This document shows positions 1-8,718 of a stretch of DNA of 44,294 nt, in pieces; the stretch's first letter is position 1, and each line of letters starts with the position of its first letter. Source of the stretch: a virus. Under the pieces are notes generated by a model. It was not told the origin of the DNA and searched no databases. It worked only from the letters and a program-made list of their open reading frames with translations. Where the stretch lies: positions 1 to 44,294 of the IMG/VR virus record IMGVR_UViG_3300044608_001275, one strand, 5' to 3'. Position numbers and translations under genes: made by a program.

Positions 1-15
1 GCACCTGTCCGGGTT

Positions 16-99
16 TGTCCTGTAGCTCAATTGGCAGAGTGACCGCCCGAGGACGCTTGGGGTTAACGGTAGGTATCGGTTCGAGTCCGGTCGGGTCAG
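16..99 (+). tRNA. tRNA-Asn-like element with an enlarged anticodon loop
   Basis: The ends pair as an acceptor stem (16-22 with 92-98, one T-T mismatch). A D arm is present (25-28 with 37-40), and so is a T arm with the loop TTCGAGT (stem 75-79 with 87-91). The four pairs ACCG (42-45) and CGGT (67-70) fit the anticodon stem, but the loop between them is 21 nt instead of 7. It ends in GTTAA, as in tRNA-Asn(GTT), and its first part folds as CCCGAG-GACG-CTTGGG. Removing 14 nt would leave a normal loop. Phages of the L5 group carry tRNA-Asn at this place, upstream of the endolysin gene. It is either a decayed tRNA or one with a small insertion. The isotype is an inference. Confidence 0.55.
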
Positions 100-163
100 C
101 TATTGCAAAGCGGTAGCCGCTTTGTGGGTTGCCCTTTGCAATTTTTCTTTTTGGAGGTTTTCG

Positions 164-478
164 GTGTTTGGGTTTCCGTTGCACTCTGAGCCTTTGGTGT
201 TGACCAGGGGTAGGGATTTTAGGTGGACGTTCCAGCTTGTGAATTGTGATGACGAGCCTTTCGATTTTCCTGCCGGCAAGTTGTTTGTTGAGCTTGGTGG
301 CGATCCTGTCACTGAATGGCATTTCGATTTGTCTGGGTCGGTGGCGGTGTTGAAGGTTGAGTCGGAGGTTGCCGACGAGGTTCGTTCGGGCTGCCGGTGG
401 CAGTTGGTGTGGTTATCGGATGGTGAGGCGGCTGGTGGCGATCCAATCGCACGCGGATTTGTGAAGGTGCAGAGATGA
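164..478 (+). CDS. LtfC/p132/Gp6-like structural protein
   Basis: This 104-residue beta-rich protein has the pattern of the LtfC/p132/Gp6 family: an early [11 protein letters not shown] strand, a Pro-Ala-Gly turn, a central FVELGG strand and a final IARGFVKVQ strand. The family is known from L5-type phages next to the tRNA and lysis genes, and is thought to sit on virion fibres or to act in attachment. The GTG at 164 is chosen because GGAGG (153-157) lies six bases upstream. An in-frame TTG at 122 has no ribosome site. The stop overlaps the ATG of the collagen-like gene (ATGA), so the two are probably translated together. Confidence 0.7.
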   Translation: MFGFPLHSEPLVLTRGRDFRWTFQLVNCDDEPFDFPAGKLFVELGGDPVTEWHFDLSGSVAVLKVESEVADEVRSGCRWQLVWLSDGEAAGGDPIARGFVKVQR

Positions 479-1506
479 CGTGTTCTTGCGGCAGTTGTGT
501 CGGTTTGGGTGTGGGGAGATTGGTTGCCCTGCCGGGTTTTCCTGGTTCTCCTGGGGATACTGGGCCTGCGGGTGAGCGTGGGGAGCCTGGACCTCCTGGT
601 AGGGATGGTGAACAGGGCAAAGACGGCAAAGACGGTGCTCCAGGCGAGCGCGGTGCCACAGGCGAACCCGGCAAGGACGGTCAGGACGGGGAGCCCGGCG
701 AAAAAGGCGACAAAGGCGACAAGGGTGATCCAGGCACCACGCTGTTCGCGGGGCTCGAGGATGTCACCGCTGTCGGGACTGCGTTGGCGACCGCCGCCAG
801 CGAGGCTTCGGCGCGGGCCGCTATCGACGCGGTCGCGTTTGCCGACTTCGTTGACACCGACGAGAAGAAAGTACCCGTCAATCTGGACAGGTTGATTCTG
901 TTCGACTCCCAAGTCACCGAAACGATCATTGACGCCGACGGTGATCCGGCAGTCGTCAATCTCTGGCCCGCTAAGCACATATCGTGGCAGGTGCTGCGGG
1001 ACTTTTTGATCAACTGGTTGGACTACGCGACGAGGACGTTGTACAACAAGACACTCGTCCAACCGGTGATGCGCGACATCGTTGTGGAGGGCGGCGCGTT
1101 CGGCCTGAAGCTCCTGCCGGACGGTACTGCCAGGGACTACCTGATGATCCGCCCTTCGACGGGCGTGGTGATCCTCCAGGCGCTGGGGTCTTCGGCAAAT
1201 GTGAACTTGGAGTTGCGGCCCGGTGGTGCGACTGGAAGCGTGATTTTCAAGACGTACAACAACGCTGCCAATGGTGTGCTGCCGTTGATTGTCGAGTCAT
1301 TCGCCAACAACAACGTCGATCTGGATGTGCGGCCAAAGAATACGGGCCGACTGCTGGTGAAGGGCAACCCTGTCGCGGTGTTCGTCGCCGCGCCCGCGAC
1401 GGCGACTTCTCCGGGTGTGGTGGGGCAGGTCGCAGAGGACGGCAACTTTTTCTACGTTTGCACAGACACAAACACATGGCGACGTACGCCGCTTTCGACT
1501 TGGTGA
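475..1506 (+). CDS. Collagen-like minor tail or fibre protein
   Basis: The 343-residue product has a short Cys-containing N-terminus. About 22 Gly-X-Y triplets follow (residues roughly 21-87, rich in GEPG, GKDG and GDKG), which should form a collagen-type triple helix. The C-terminal 250 residues look like a beta-rich fibre domain. They end in a motif often seen in phage fibres: [20 protein letters not shown] followed by [14 protein letters not shown]. Fibres of this design are surface-exposed virion parts that contact the host. The start overlaps the upstream LtfC-like gene by four bases. A host-recognition role is inferred from architecture and position. Confidence 0.75.
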   Translation: MTCSCGSCVGLGVGRLVALPGFPGSPGDTGPAGERGEPGPPGRDGEQGKDGKDGAPGERGATGEPGKDGQDGEPGEKGDKGDKGDPGTTLFAGLEDVTAVGTALATAASEASARAAIDAVAFADFVDTDEKKVPVNLDRLILFDSQVTETIIDADGDPAVVNLWPAKHISWQVLRDFLINWLDYATRTLYNKTLVQPVMRDIVVEGGAFGLKLLPDGTARDYLMIRPSTGVVILQALGSSANVNLELRPGGATGSVIFKTYNNAANGVLPLIVESFANNNVDLDVRPKNTGRLLVKGNPVAVFVAAPATATSPGVVGQVAEDGNFFYVCTDTNTWRRTPLSTW

Positions 1507-1517
1507 GGATTTTCGCG

Positions 1518-1691
1518 ATGAATGATTATGTGTTGTCTTGGACCGAGGTTGGCGGCGATCCGGGTTCCGTTTTCCTTCGGGTGCCGGAGAGTGTCGCACG
1601 AGCCCTCGCTGACGCCTTGATGTCAAGTGACCAATTCGTGGATGTTTCGCTGGTGAGCAGGGAAGTGGTCAATCGCGGAGTCCTTCCCTGA
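1518..1691 (+). CDS. Small hypothetical protein upstream of endolysin
   Basis: This 57-residue acidic protein starts MNDYVLSW. It has no membrane segment and no recognised domain. GAGGA lies about ten bases before the ATG at 1518, and the stop overlaps the endolysin start (TGATG). Coding between a fibre gene and the endolysin in the same frame-tight operon suggests late expression. A possible short VSxxVAxxLADALxxS helix followed by a strand suggests a small folded domain. Function unknown. Confidence 0.6.
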   Translation: MNDYVLSWTEVGGDPGSVFLRVPESVARALADALMSSDQFVDVSLVSREVVNRGVLP

Positions 1692-3130
1692 TGGCTTTTG
1701 AGAAGGTTCTGCCTCTGCCGCCGCTGGACCAGATCGGCCAGCAGACGATATTCCATTGCGGCCCAGGCTCAGCGGAAAACATTCTGGTCAGCTTGGGTAT
1801 CCCGTCTGACGAGTGGGAACTGGCGATGGCCTGCCGGACCACCGAAAATGGGACCGACTGGATAGGCCAGATCCGCGACGTTCTCAACCAGCGCGCCCAT
1901 CACATCGACTGGCGACTGGTCGAGATGCCGCATGACCCCGCCACCCCGGCCGAGAAGCAGAAGCTGTGGGACGACGCGGTCACCTCCATCGTCCATGCCG
2001 GCGCGCCGATGCTGATGAACTTCGTTGCGCCCCAGTTCAACTATCCGCGAGCCTCGCGCCCGAGTCCCATCGACGGCCAGGTCCGCAACCCGTCCTACGG
2101 CGGCGGCACGGTGTATCACTACGTCACCTGTTTCGGCGCCGCCGAAGACACGGACGGTTCGCGCCATCTGCTGATCGTGGACTCCGGGTTCCAGCCGACG
2201 GTGTATTGGATCACGCACGATCAGTGCGCGACGCTGATCCCGCCCAAGGGTTACGTGTTCGGCCATGCCGACGCCGTGGGTGTCCCGACCCTGCCCGGCC
2301 CGGCCGCGGCACTGGACGAGGGCGAGGCACTGTCCATCGCGATGGGCGGCTCTCTTCCCATCGACCGCTACCGCGCGCTGGTGCCGGCCGTCAAAGACGC
2401 TCTGCGCCAGTCGGAATGCATCAACCCGCGCCGGGTGGCCGAGTGGTTCGCCCAGATCGGCCACGAGAGCGCCGGTCTGCTCTACATGGAGGAGCTGGCG
2501 GATGGATCGGCATACGAAGGCAGGCAGGACCTCGGCAACATCCAGCCGGGCGACGGCGTCAGGTTCAAAGGCCACGGCCCTATCCAGATCACGGGCCGGG
2601 AGAACCACCGGCAGGTCTCGGAGTGGGCCTACAGCCGCGGTCTGGTACCGACGCCGACCTACTTCGTGGACAACCCGACCGAACTGGGCTCGGACACCTT
2701 CGGCTTTCTCGGCGCTGCTTGGTATTGGACTGTCGCTCGCGGCGATCAGATCAACCAGGCCGCCGACCGTGAGGACCACGAGACCGTCACCCGCCTCATC
2801 AACGGTGGACTCCACGGCTACGAGGACCGGGTTCAGCGCTACCACAGAGCGATTCAGGTCGCAGACCAGTTCGTTCCTCGAGCGGAACCTGCTCCCGCCC
2901 CCGCCCCCGCTGTGGCTCCTCCCACACCTGAACAGGCTCCTGCGATGACCCATCCGAGCACCCCGTTGACGGGATTCCCGCACCACCACAGCCAGCACGA
3001 GGACGACCGCGCCCTGCTGCTGAACATCCGCGCCGAGGGCCTACTCACCCAGCGTCTCGTGTTCGAGATCGCCGCCCGTGCGGGTATCGACGCCCGGCGC
3101 ATCTACGAAGAGACCAGGGACTCGTTCTGA
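1691..3130 (+). CDS. lysA: Endolysin (lysin A): C39-like peptidase plus GH19 domain
   Basis: This 479-residue peptidoglycan hydrolase has two catalytic domains. Residues 1-200 resemble peptidase C39, with Cys23 in FHCGPGSAENIL, a His in YHYVTCF near residue 142 and an Asp in IVDSGF near 161. Residues about 220-395 resemble glycoside hydrolase family 19, with Glu in FAQIGHESAG (near 258) and a second acidic patch (MEELADGSAYEGRQDLGN). The GH19 signature GHGPIQITGRENH follows. An Ala-Pro linker (about 396-425) leads to a 50-residue C-terminal region (HEDDRALLLNIRAEG) that probably binds the cell wall. The same two-domain order is known in lysins of L5/D29-type phages. It cleaves stem peptides and glycan to release progeny. 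Confidence 0.9.
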   Translation: MAFEKVLPLPPLDQIGQQTIFHCGPGSAENILVSLGIPSDEWELAMACRTTENGTDWIGQIRDVLNQRAHHIDWRLVEMPHDPATPAEKQKLWDDAVTSIVHAGAPMLMNFVAPQFNYPRASRPSPIDGQVRNPSYGGGTVYHYVTCFGAAEDTDGSRHLLIVDSGFQPTVYWITHDQCATLIPPKGYVFGHADAVGVPTLPGPAAALDEGEALSIAMGGSLPIDRYRALVPAVKDALRQSECINPRRVAEWFAQIGHESAGLLYMEELADGSAYEGRQDLGNIQPGDGVRFKGHGPIQITGRENHRQVSEWAYSRGLVPTPTYFVDNPTELGSDTFGFLGAAWYWTVARGDQINQAADREDHETVTRLINGGLHGYEDRVQRYHRAIQVADQFVPRAEPAPAPAPAVAPPTPEQAPAMTHPSTPLTGFPHHHSQHEDDRALLLNIRAEGLLTQRLVFEIAARAGIDARRIYEETRDSF

Positions 3131-3140
3131 GGAGGTAGTC

Positions 3141-3722
3141 GTGTCCATGCCGTGGGATAACCCGCGGCCCGCCACCCCGCCGGCGCCCGGACCGGCTCCG
3201 CAGTACCCCCCAGCCCAGTACACCCCAGCACCCCCACCGCAACCCGCCTACACCCACACCCCGGCGCCCGTGCCGCCCTACCAGCCGCCCCAGCAACCAC
3301 AGATGGTGGCAGTCAACGACCAGACCGGCCAGCGCGTCCCGGTGGACATCAATTCCATTCTCCAGCAGGCGATCAACACCGCCATCGTGGAGAACAAGGA
3401 CGCGATGGTCGCCAACAGCCAGCGGGCTCTGAAGTCCGCGGTCCAGGGCAAGAAGCCGACGGTCGAGCAGTCGAACTCCGCGTTCGTCGAGGCCGCCGAG
3501 GACATCGAGGAAGCGTTCACCGGCGGCCCGGTCACGACCCGGACGTTCGTGCAGGGCGTGGTGATCGACATCGGCTTCGCGGTCTTCGCCGCGGTCGCCA
3601 CGGTCGTCGGTCCTGGCTTCGACGCCTTCGACAAGGAGGCGTGGACGGTGGTGGGTGCTCTTGTGCTGAAAACCATTGTCCAGACAGGAATGTCGTACAT
3701 GATGAAGCTGCAGGTCAAGTAG
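3141..3722 (+). CDS. Proline-rich membrane protein, probable holin
   Basis: The 193-residue protein begins with about 55 residues of Pro-rich, low-complexity sequence (PAPGPAPQYPPAQYTPAP). A helical middle follows, then two hydrophobic segments near the C-terminus (VVIDIGFAVFAAVATVVGPG and WTVVGALVLKTIVQTGMSYM). The position directly after the endolysin and this topology fit a holin of actinophage lysis cassettes. The GTG at 3141 follows GGAGG (3131-3135) at five bases; an ATG at 3147 is the alternative. The stop overlaps the next start. Confidence 0.65.
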   Translation: MSMPWDNPRPATPPAPGPAPQYPPAQYTPAPPPQPAYTHTPAPVPPYQPPQQPQMVAVNDQTGQRVPVDINSILQQAINTAIVENKDAMVANSQRALKSAVQGKKPTVEQSNSAFVEAAEDIEEAFTGGPVTTRTFVQGVVIDIGFAVFAAVATVVGPGFDAFDKEAWTVVGALVLKTIVQTGMSYMMKLQVK

Positions 3723-4414
3723 TGATCACTGTCAGAGAGTTCCTCTTCGCGGTCCCGCCCAAGGATCACGCCGAGACCCTGCCCGAGAAGCGGCAGCGGT
3801 GGTTCGAGAACGCGATGGCGATCATGCTCGCCATCGCCGCGATCTCGGCCACCTGGAGCAGCTTCCAGTCCTCGCAGTGGAGCGGCAAGGCCTCCGGCCT
3901 GGTGTCGCAGTCCTCCATCGCGCGCGCGGACTCCAACCGCTACGCCTCCAAGGCGGTCGAGGAGACCTCCATCGACGCCTCGCTGTGGATCGAGTGGCAG
4001 AAGGCGGTGCTGCGCGGAGAAGACATCCTCGCGACCTTCCTCGCGGGCCGGTTCTCGCCGGCGCTGGACAAGGCCCAGGACGTGTGGCTGGCCAAGACGC
4101 CCGTGGACGCCAACGGCATCCCGGCGAGCCTGCCCAAGGGCACCCCGCTGACCCTTGACGAGTACGTCCCGCCGGGCCAGGCGAAGGCGGAAACGCTTTC
4201 CGCGCAGGCTGAATCGCAGCTCGCCGAGGCGTCGAAGTTCAGCTCGGTCTCCGGCCGCTACATCATGCTGACGGTCCTGTTCGCGCTGGTGCTGTTCTTC
4301 GGCAACGTGGCCACAAAGTTCTCTGGCCCCAAGATCCAGCTGGCCCTCGGCGCGGTGTCGATGACGCTGCTGGCGTCGTCGGTTCTGCGGATGCTGCTGC
4401 TGCCGATCCTGTGA
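3722..4414 (+). CDS. Membrane protein of the lysis cassette
   Basis: The 230-residue protein has an N-terminal hydrophobic segment (AMAIMLAIAAISATW, near residues 28-43), a long polar helical middle, and two C-terminal hydrophobic segments (YIMLTVLFALVLFFGNVA and the last 20 residues). This resembles the DUF4337-type topology of bacterial membrane proteins. In many related phages lysin B occupies this slot, but no GxSxG lipase motif is present here. It may act as a second holin, an antiholin or a spanin-like factor; that is inference. The GTG start shares a base with the preceding TAG. Confidence 0.6.
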   Translation: MITVREFLFAVPPKDHAETLPEKRQRWFENAMAIMLAIAAISATWSSFQSSQWSGKASGLVSQSSIARADSNRYASKAVEETSIDASLWIEWQKAVLRGEDILATFLAGRFSPALDKAQDVWLAKTPVDANGIPASLPKGTPLTLDEYVPPGQAKAETLSAQAESQLAEASKFSSVSGRYIMLTVLFALVLFFGNVATKFSGPKIQLALGAVSMTLLASSVLRMLLLPIL

Positions 4415-4485
4415 TGGACGTGGCGGTCCTGGCCGTGCTGCTGGCCGCGGTGACGTTCTGGCTGGAGCGCTGGCTGTCGAGATGA
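4414..4485 (+). CDS. 23-residue single-span membrane mini-protein
   Basis: A very short frame, MDVAVLAVLLAAVTFWLERW plus three residues, starts in a TGATG overlap with the gene before it. Its stop lies just before the terminase start. It has one hydrophobic helix with a charged C-terminal end. Tight coupling at both ends and clear membrane character argue that it is translated. A role in lysis timing is a guess from position. Confidence 0.45.
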   Translation: MDVAVLAVLLAAVTFWLERWLSR

Positions 4486-4496
4486 GAGGCGGTGCG

Positions 4497-6155
4497 ATGG
4501 GCAAGGTTCTACTGCCCCAGGAGCCGCACATCGAAGGGCCGACGTGGCGGCGCTACGACGACGGCACCTTCTACCTTCCCGAGAAGTCGCTGGGCTGGGA
4601 CATCCTCAACTGGTGGGCCACCTACCTGCGCTCGCCGGACGGCTCCGGGCCGTTCCTGGCCACCCTCGAGCAGGCCCGCTGGCTGCTGTGGTGGTTCGCC
4701 GTCGACGACAACGGCAAGTTCCTCTACCGGCAAGCCACCCTGCGCCGGCTGAAGGGCTGGGGCAAGGACCCGTTCGCCGCGGCCCTCGCACTGGTAGAAC
4801 TGTGCGGGCCGGTGACGTTCTCACACTTCAACATCAAGGGCGAGCCGGTAGGCAAGCAGCGCTTCGCCGCGTGGGTCCAGTTGGCGGCGGTGAGTTACGA
4901 GCAGACCCGCAACACCAACGCGCTCTTCCCGGCGCTGATCACCGACCGGCTTAAGAAGGAGTACGGCCTGGAGGTCAACCGGACGCTGATCTACAGCGCC
5001 GCCGGCGGGCGGATCGAGTCGATCACCTCCAGCCCGTATGCGGCAGAGGGCAACCGCCCGACTTTCGCGGTGATCAACGAGGGCCAGTACTGGTTCGATT
5101 CCAACAACGGCCACGAGATGTCCGCGATGATCAAGGACAACCTCACCAAGACCGACGGGCGGCTGCTGAGCATCTGCAACGCCCATGTGCCCGGCGATGA
5201 TTCGGTCGCTGAGCAGGACTACGACGCCTACCAGAAGGTCAAGGCCGGCCGTGCGGTGGACACCGGCGTCCTCTACGACTCCATCGAGGCGCCCGCCGAC
5301 ACCCCGGTCTCGGAGATCCCGTCGAAGGAAGTCGACCCCGACGGCCACGAGCAGGGCATCAAGAAGCTGCGCGAGGGCCTGGAGGTCGCCCGCGGGGACG
5401 CCAGGTGGCTCAACATCGACGCCATCGTCGACTCGATCCTCGACATCCGCTCCAGCGTCTCGGAGTCCCGCCGGAAGTTCCTGAATCAGGTCAACGCCTC
5501 CAGCGACTCCTACCTGAGCCCCGCGGAGTGGGACGCCTGCGCCGACGTGGAAGCCTCACTGCAAGAGGGGGATCGGATCACCCTCGGCTTCGACGGCTCC
5601 CGCAGCTCGGACTGGACCGCCCTGGTGGCGTGCCGGGTTGAGGACGGGCTGATCAGCCTGATCCGCGCGTGGGATCCCTCGATTCAGCCCACCGGTGAGA
5701 TCAACCGCGAGGATGTCGACGCCACCGTGCGGGCGACGTTCGAGAAGTACGAGGTGGTCGGATTCCGCGCTGACACCCACCTGTGGGAGTCCTACGTCGA
5801 TGCGTGGTCGCGCGACTTCAAGCGGACCTTGAAGGTCAACGCCTGCCCGAACAACATCGTGGCGTTCGACATGCGCGGCGGCAACCAGAAGAAGTTCACC
5901 CTCGACTGCGAACGGTTCCTCGACTCAGTGCTCGACAAGGAGCTGACCCACACCGGCGACACCACGCTGCGCCAGCACGCCCTCAATGCGCGCCGGCATC
6001 CCACCTCGTGGGGCGGCCTGGGTGTGCGCAAGGAGAGCAAGGACTCCTCGCGAAAGATCGACGCGCTCGTCTGCGCGGTCATGGCCTACGGGCTGCGACA
6101 CGAATTCCTCATGAGCAAGCGAAACCGGTCCCGGAAGGCGGTGATGTTGCGCTGA
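4497..6155 (+). CDS. terL: Terminase large subunit
   Basis: The 552-residue ATPase-nuclease drives DNA packaging at the portal. The ATPase half shows the KGWGKDPFAAALALVEL segment (P-loop equivalent, near residues 85-100) and an acidic Walker B-like strand, TFAVINEGQYW (near 190). The C-terminal nuclease domain shows LGFDGSRSSDWTALV (near 362) and VGFRADTHLWESYVDAW, whose Asp residues fit the RNase H-like metal site. No small terminase gene is recognisable nearby. The ATG at 4497 follows GAGAGG; an ATG at 4482 overlapping the previous gene is possible. Confidence 0.92.
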   Translation: MGKVLLPQEPHIEGPTWRRYDDGTFYLPEKSLGWDILNWWATYLRSPDGSGPFLATLEQARWLLWWFAVDDNGKFLYRQATLRRLKGWGKDPFAAALALVELCGPVTFSHFNIKGEPVGKQRFAAWVQLAAVSYEQTRNTNALFPALITDRLKKEYGLEVNRTLIYSAAGGRIESITSSPYAAEGNRPTFAVINEGQYWFDSNNGHEMSAMIKDNLTKTDGRLLSICNAHVPGDDSVAEQDYDAYQKVKAGRAVDTGVLYDSIEAPADTPVSEIPSKEVDPDGHEQGIKKLREGLEVARGDARWLNIDAIVDSILDIRSSVSESRRKFLNQVNASSDSYLSPAEWDACADVEASLQEGDRITLGFDGSRSSDWTALVACRVEDGLISLIRAWDPSIQPTGEINREDVDATVRATFEKYEVVGFRADTHLWESYVDAWSRDFKRTLKVNACPNNIVAFDMRGGNQKKFTLDCERFLDSVLDKELTHTGDTTLRQHALNARRHPTSWGGLGVRKESKDSSRKIDALVCAVMAYGLRHEFLMSKRNRSRKAVMLR

Positions 6156-7573
6156 TGGCCGACTACACGCAGGCCCGCGACGATATGCTCAACGCCTTCA
6201 ACAGCGTTCAGTTGCCGATGCAGGACTCCAAGGCCTACTACGACTCCCTCAAGCGCCCGGAGGCCATCGGCATCGCCACGCCAGTGGAGATGCGCAAGTT
6301 ACTCGCGCACGTCGGCTACCCGCGGCTCTACGTCGATGCCATCGCCGAACGCCAAGAGCTGGAGGGCTTCTCCCTCGGCCGGGCCGATGAGGCCGACGCC
6401 GAACTGTGGGACTGGTGGCAGGCCAACGACCTTGACGCGGAGTCGACCCTCGGGCATACCGACGCCCTGATCTATGGGCGCTCCTACATCACCGTCTCGG
6501 CGCCGGACCCCGACATCGATCCGGGCATCGACCCGTCGGTGCCGATCATCCGCGTGGAGCCGCCGACCTCGCTGTACGCCGACATAGATCCGCGGACCCG
6601 ACTGGTCACCAAGGCCATCCGCGCGGTGTACGGCGAGGATCAGGTGTACGGCAACCGCACCACCCTGGTCGCGGCGACGCTGTACCTGCCCAACGAGACG
6701 GTCTACTGGGTCGCCAACCGCCAGGGCACCCTGGCGAAGGGCAAGACGGTCAAGCACAACCTCGGCGTGGTGCCGGTGATCCCGATGGCCAACCGCACCC
6801 GGTTGTCCGACCGCTACGGCACCTCGGAGATCTCCCCGGAGCTTCGCTCGGTCACCGACGCCGCGGCGCGGATCTTGATGAACATGCAGGCGACTGCGGA
6901 GTTGATGGCGATCCCGCAGCGGTTGATCTTCGGCGTGCGGCCCGAAGACCTCGGGGTGGACCCGGAGACCGGTAAGCAGCTCTACGACGCTTACATGAGT
7001 CGCATCCTCGCGTTTGAGGACAGCGAGGTCAAGGCCACCCAGTTCACCGCTGCGGAGCTACGCAACTTCGTCGATGCCCTAGATGCGCTGGACCGAAAAG
7101 CCGCCGCCTACACCGGACTTCCGCCGCAGTACCTGAGCTTCTCCTCAGATAACCCGGCTTCAGCCGAGGCGATCAAGTCCTCGGAGTCGAGGTTGGTGAA
7201 GAAGGTGGAACGCAAGAACCTCCTCTTCGGCGGTGCGTGGGAGCAGGCCATGCGAGTGGCGTGGCTCTGCGTCAAGAAGGAAGAGCCCCCGCAGGAGATG
7301 TACCGGCTGGAGTCCATCTGGCGCGACCCGAGCACTCCCACCTACGCGGCGAAAGCTGCTGCGGCGGCCCAGCTGTACGCCAACGGCGCCGGGGTGATCC
7401 CCCGCGAGAGAGCTCGCCAGGACATGGGCTACACCATCACCGAGCGCGAAGAGATGCGGCAGTGGGACCAGGCAGAGAACCCGCTGGGTCAACTCGCCGG
7501 CCTGTACTCGCCGGTGCCCCCTACCCCGCCGGCGCCCCCCGCCCCCCCGGCGCCTGAGCAACCGATGCCGTGA
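6155..7573 (+). CDS. Portal protein
   Basis: The 472-residue protein fits the SPP1 gp6/HK97-like portal families of actinophages in size, position and sequence features. These include the N-terminal SLKRPEAIGIATPVEMRKLL, the YVDAIAERQELEGF motif, the stem-helix region around LRSVTDAAARILMNMQATAE, and LPPQYLSFSSDNPASAEAIKSSE. The dodecameric ring is the vertex for DNA entry and neck attachment. The ATG overlaps the terminase stop. The last 30 residues are Pro-Ala-rich and probably disordered. The next gene starts four bases before the end. Confidence 0.9.
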   Translation: MADYTQARDDMLNAFNSVQLPMQDSKAYYDSLKRPEAIGIATPVEMRKLLAHVGYPRLYVDAIAERQELEGFSLGRADEADAELWDWWQANDLDAESTLGHTDALIYGRSYITVSAPDPDIDPGIDPSVPIIRVEPPTSLYADIDPRTRLVTKAIRAVYGEDQVYGNRTTLVAATLYLPNETVYWVANRQGTLAKGKTVKHNLGVVPVIPMANRTRLSDRYGTSEISPELRSVTDAAARILMNMQATAELMAIPQRLIFGVRPEDLGVDPETGKQLYDAYMSRILAFEDSEVKATQFTAAELRNFVDALDALDRKAAAYTGLPPQYLSFSSDNPASAEAIKSSESRLVKKVERKNLLFGGAWEQAMRVAWLCVKKEEPPQEMYRLESIWRDPSTPTYAAKAAAAAQLYANGAGVIPRERARQDMGYTITEREEMRQWDQAENPLGQLAGLYSPVPPTPPAPPAPPAPEQPMP

Positions 7574-8670
7574 CCAGTCCGGTCCCGCAGACACCGCAGA
7601 CCCCCCAGGAGTACGCAGCCCAGCAGGCGCTGATCTCCGCGGCGCTCGCGGTGTTCGTAGCCCAGATGGCCAAGCTGTTCGTCAACCCCGCGCTCACCGC
7701 CGCCGAATGGCTCGGGATGCTGCGCCTGATCTACCCGGAAGTCGACGCGGCGCGGGAAAAGTCGGCCCGGCTGGCGCGCAGCTTCTACGACACCCAGCGG
7801 GCCATCGCCCACCCGGATCTGCCCGTGCTCGCCCGCGATCTCGAGCCCTACCGCTTCGAGTGGTTCGCCCAGTCGATGGAGCCGATCCGGGCGCAGATGT
7901 CACTCCCACAGTCCCAGAACACCGCGGTGGGCCAACTGGCCTCCCTGGCGGTGCGCGAGGCCGAGAACGCCGGCCGCCGCCAGATCATCAAGGCCGTCGA
8001 GAACGACAAGCCCCTCGCCGAGAAGATCGCCGCGCAGGCAAAAGCACCGGAGGGCACCGGGTATCAGCGTAAGACCCCGAAGCTGACCCCGGACGAGATC
8101 GATGAGTTCCAGGCGCTGCTGAGAGGCGAAGTGCCGCAGAAGCGCACGACGTGGGGCGGCCAGACCGTCGAGTCCACCCCGAAGGCCACCCCCGAGCGCT
8201 CCACCGCGGTGCGGGGCTGGGCGCGGGTGGCCACCGGCCGCGAGACGTGCGCCTTCTGTCTGATGCTGATCTCCCGCGGGCCTGTGTACCTCGGCACCGA
8301 CACCGCGGGCCTGAATAAGCCCGAAGACGAAGTCGTGCAGATGTTCCAGCAGAGCGACCTGAACGAGTACTTCGAGGACATCTCCGACTTCATGGAGGAG
8401 TGGCACCCGAACTGCGACTGCAAGGTCGTCCCCGTCTTCAACACGAAGTCCTGGGTCGGTCGCGACGAGTCGCGCAAGGCCCTTGAGATGTGGAAAACCG
8501 CCTCTCTCAAGGCCAAAGACGCACTCGAGGCCGACCCCGGCAAGCAGTACTACTCCTTCAAGGAGAAGAGGTGGTTACCCACCACGGTGAACCGCGAAGC
8601 GATCAACCAGCTCCGGCTGATGATCGCCGACAGTTCATCGGCTGACTGGGCTGCACTCCACGCAGCCTGA
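7570..8670 (+). CDS. MuF-like minor capsid protein
   Basis: The 366-residue protein contains a phage Mu protein F-like region near residues 205-290. It has the Cys pair CAFCLMLISRGPVYLG and the signature WHPNCDCKVVPVF, a probable metal-binding or structural motif of this family. MuF proteins attach to the portal inside the procapsid and may be ejected with DNA. The GTG at 7570 overlaps the portal stop. The N-terminal 190 residues are helical (AREKSARLARSFYDTQRAIA), typical of the portal-binding part. A role as capsid maturation protease is sometimes assigned to such proteins, but no catalytic motif is seen. Confidence 0.85.
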   Translation: MTSPVPQTPQTPQEYAAQQALISAALAVFVAQMAKLFVNPALTAAEWLGMLRLIYPEVDAAREKSARLARSFYDTQRAIAHPDLPVLARDLEPYRFEWFAQSMEPIRAQMSLPQSQNTAVGQLASLAVREAENAGRRQIIKAVENDKPLAEKIAAQAKAPEGTGYQRKTPKLTPDEIDEFQALLRGEVPQKRTTWGGQTVESTPKATPERSTAVRGWARVATGRETCAFCLMLISRGPVYLGTDTAGLNKPEDEVVQMFQQSDLNEYFEDISDFMEEWHPNCDCKVVPVFNTKSWVGRDESRKALEMWKTASLKAKDALEADPGKQYYSFKEKRWLPTTVNREAINQLRLMIADSSSADWAALHAA

Positions 8671-8679
8671 TTTTCACCT

Positions 8680-8696
8680 GAGCCCTTGATGGGCTC
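8680..8696 (+). other. Short hairpin between MuF and scaffold genes
   Basis: GAGCCC (8680-8685), the loop TTGAT and GGGCTC (8691-8696) form a perfect 6-bp stem just before the scaffold ribosome site (AGGAGG near 8709). There is no U-run, so it is more likely an RNA processing, stability or partial pause site than a full terminator. Confidence 0.4.
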
Positions 8697-8718
8697 TCAA
8701 CATCGCCCAGGAGGCACT

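Noticed and set aside
1-15. Left cohesive end of the genome
   Set aside because: No evidence identifies the first bases as a physical end; the tRNA-like element begins almost at once, and the window may start inside the genome.
1769-2998. 409-codon open frame antisense to the endolysin
   Set aside because: It mirrors the codon pattern of the endolysin gene on the other strand, has no ribosome site and is rich in Arg/Gly/Val typical of high-GC shadow frames.
3278-4531. 417-codon open frame antisense to the lysis membrane genes
   Set aside because: Shadow of two genes with good starts, overlaps and membrane segments on the plus strand; its product is Arg-rich without recognisable domains.
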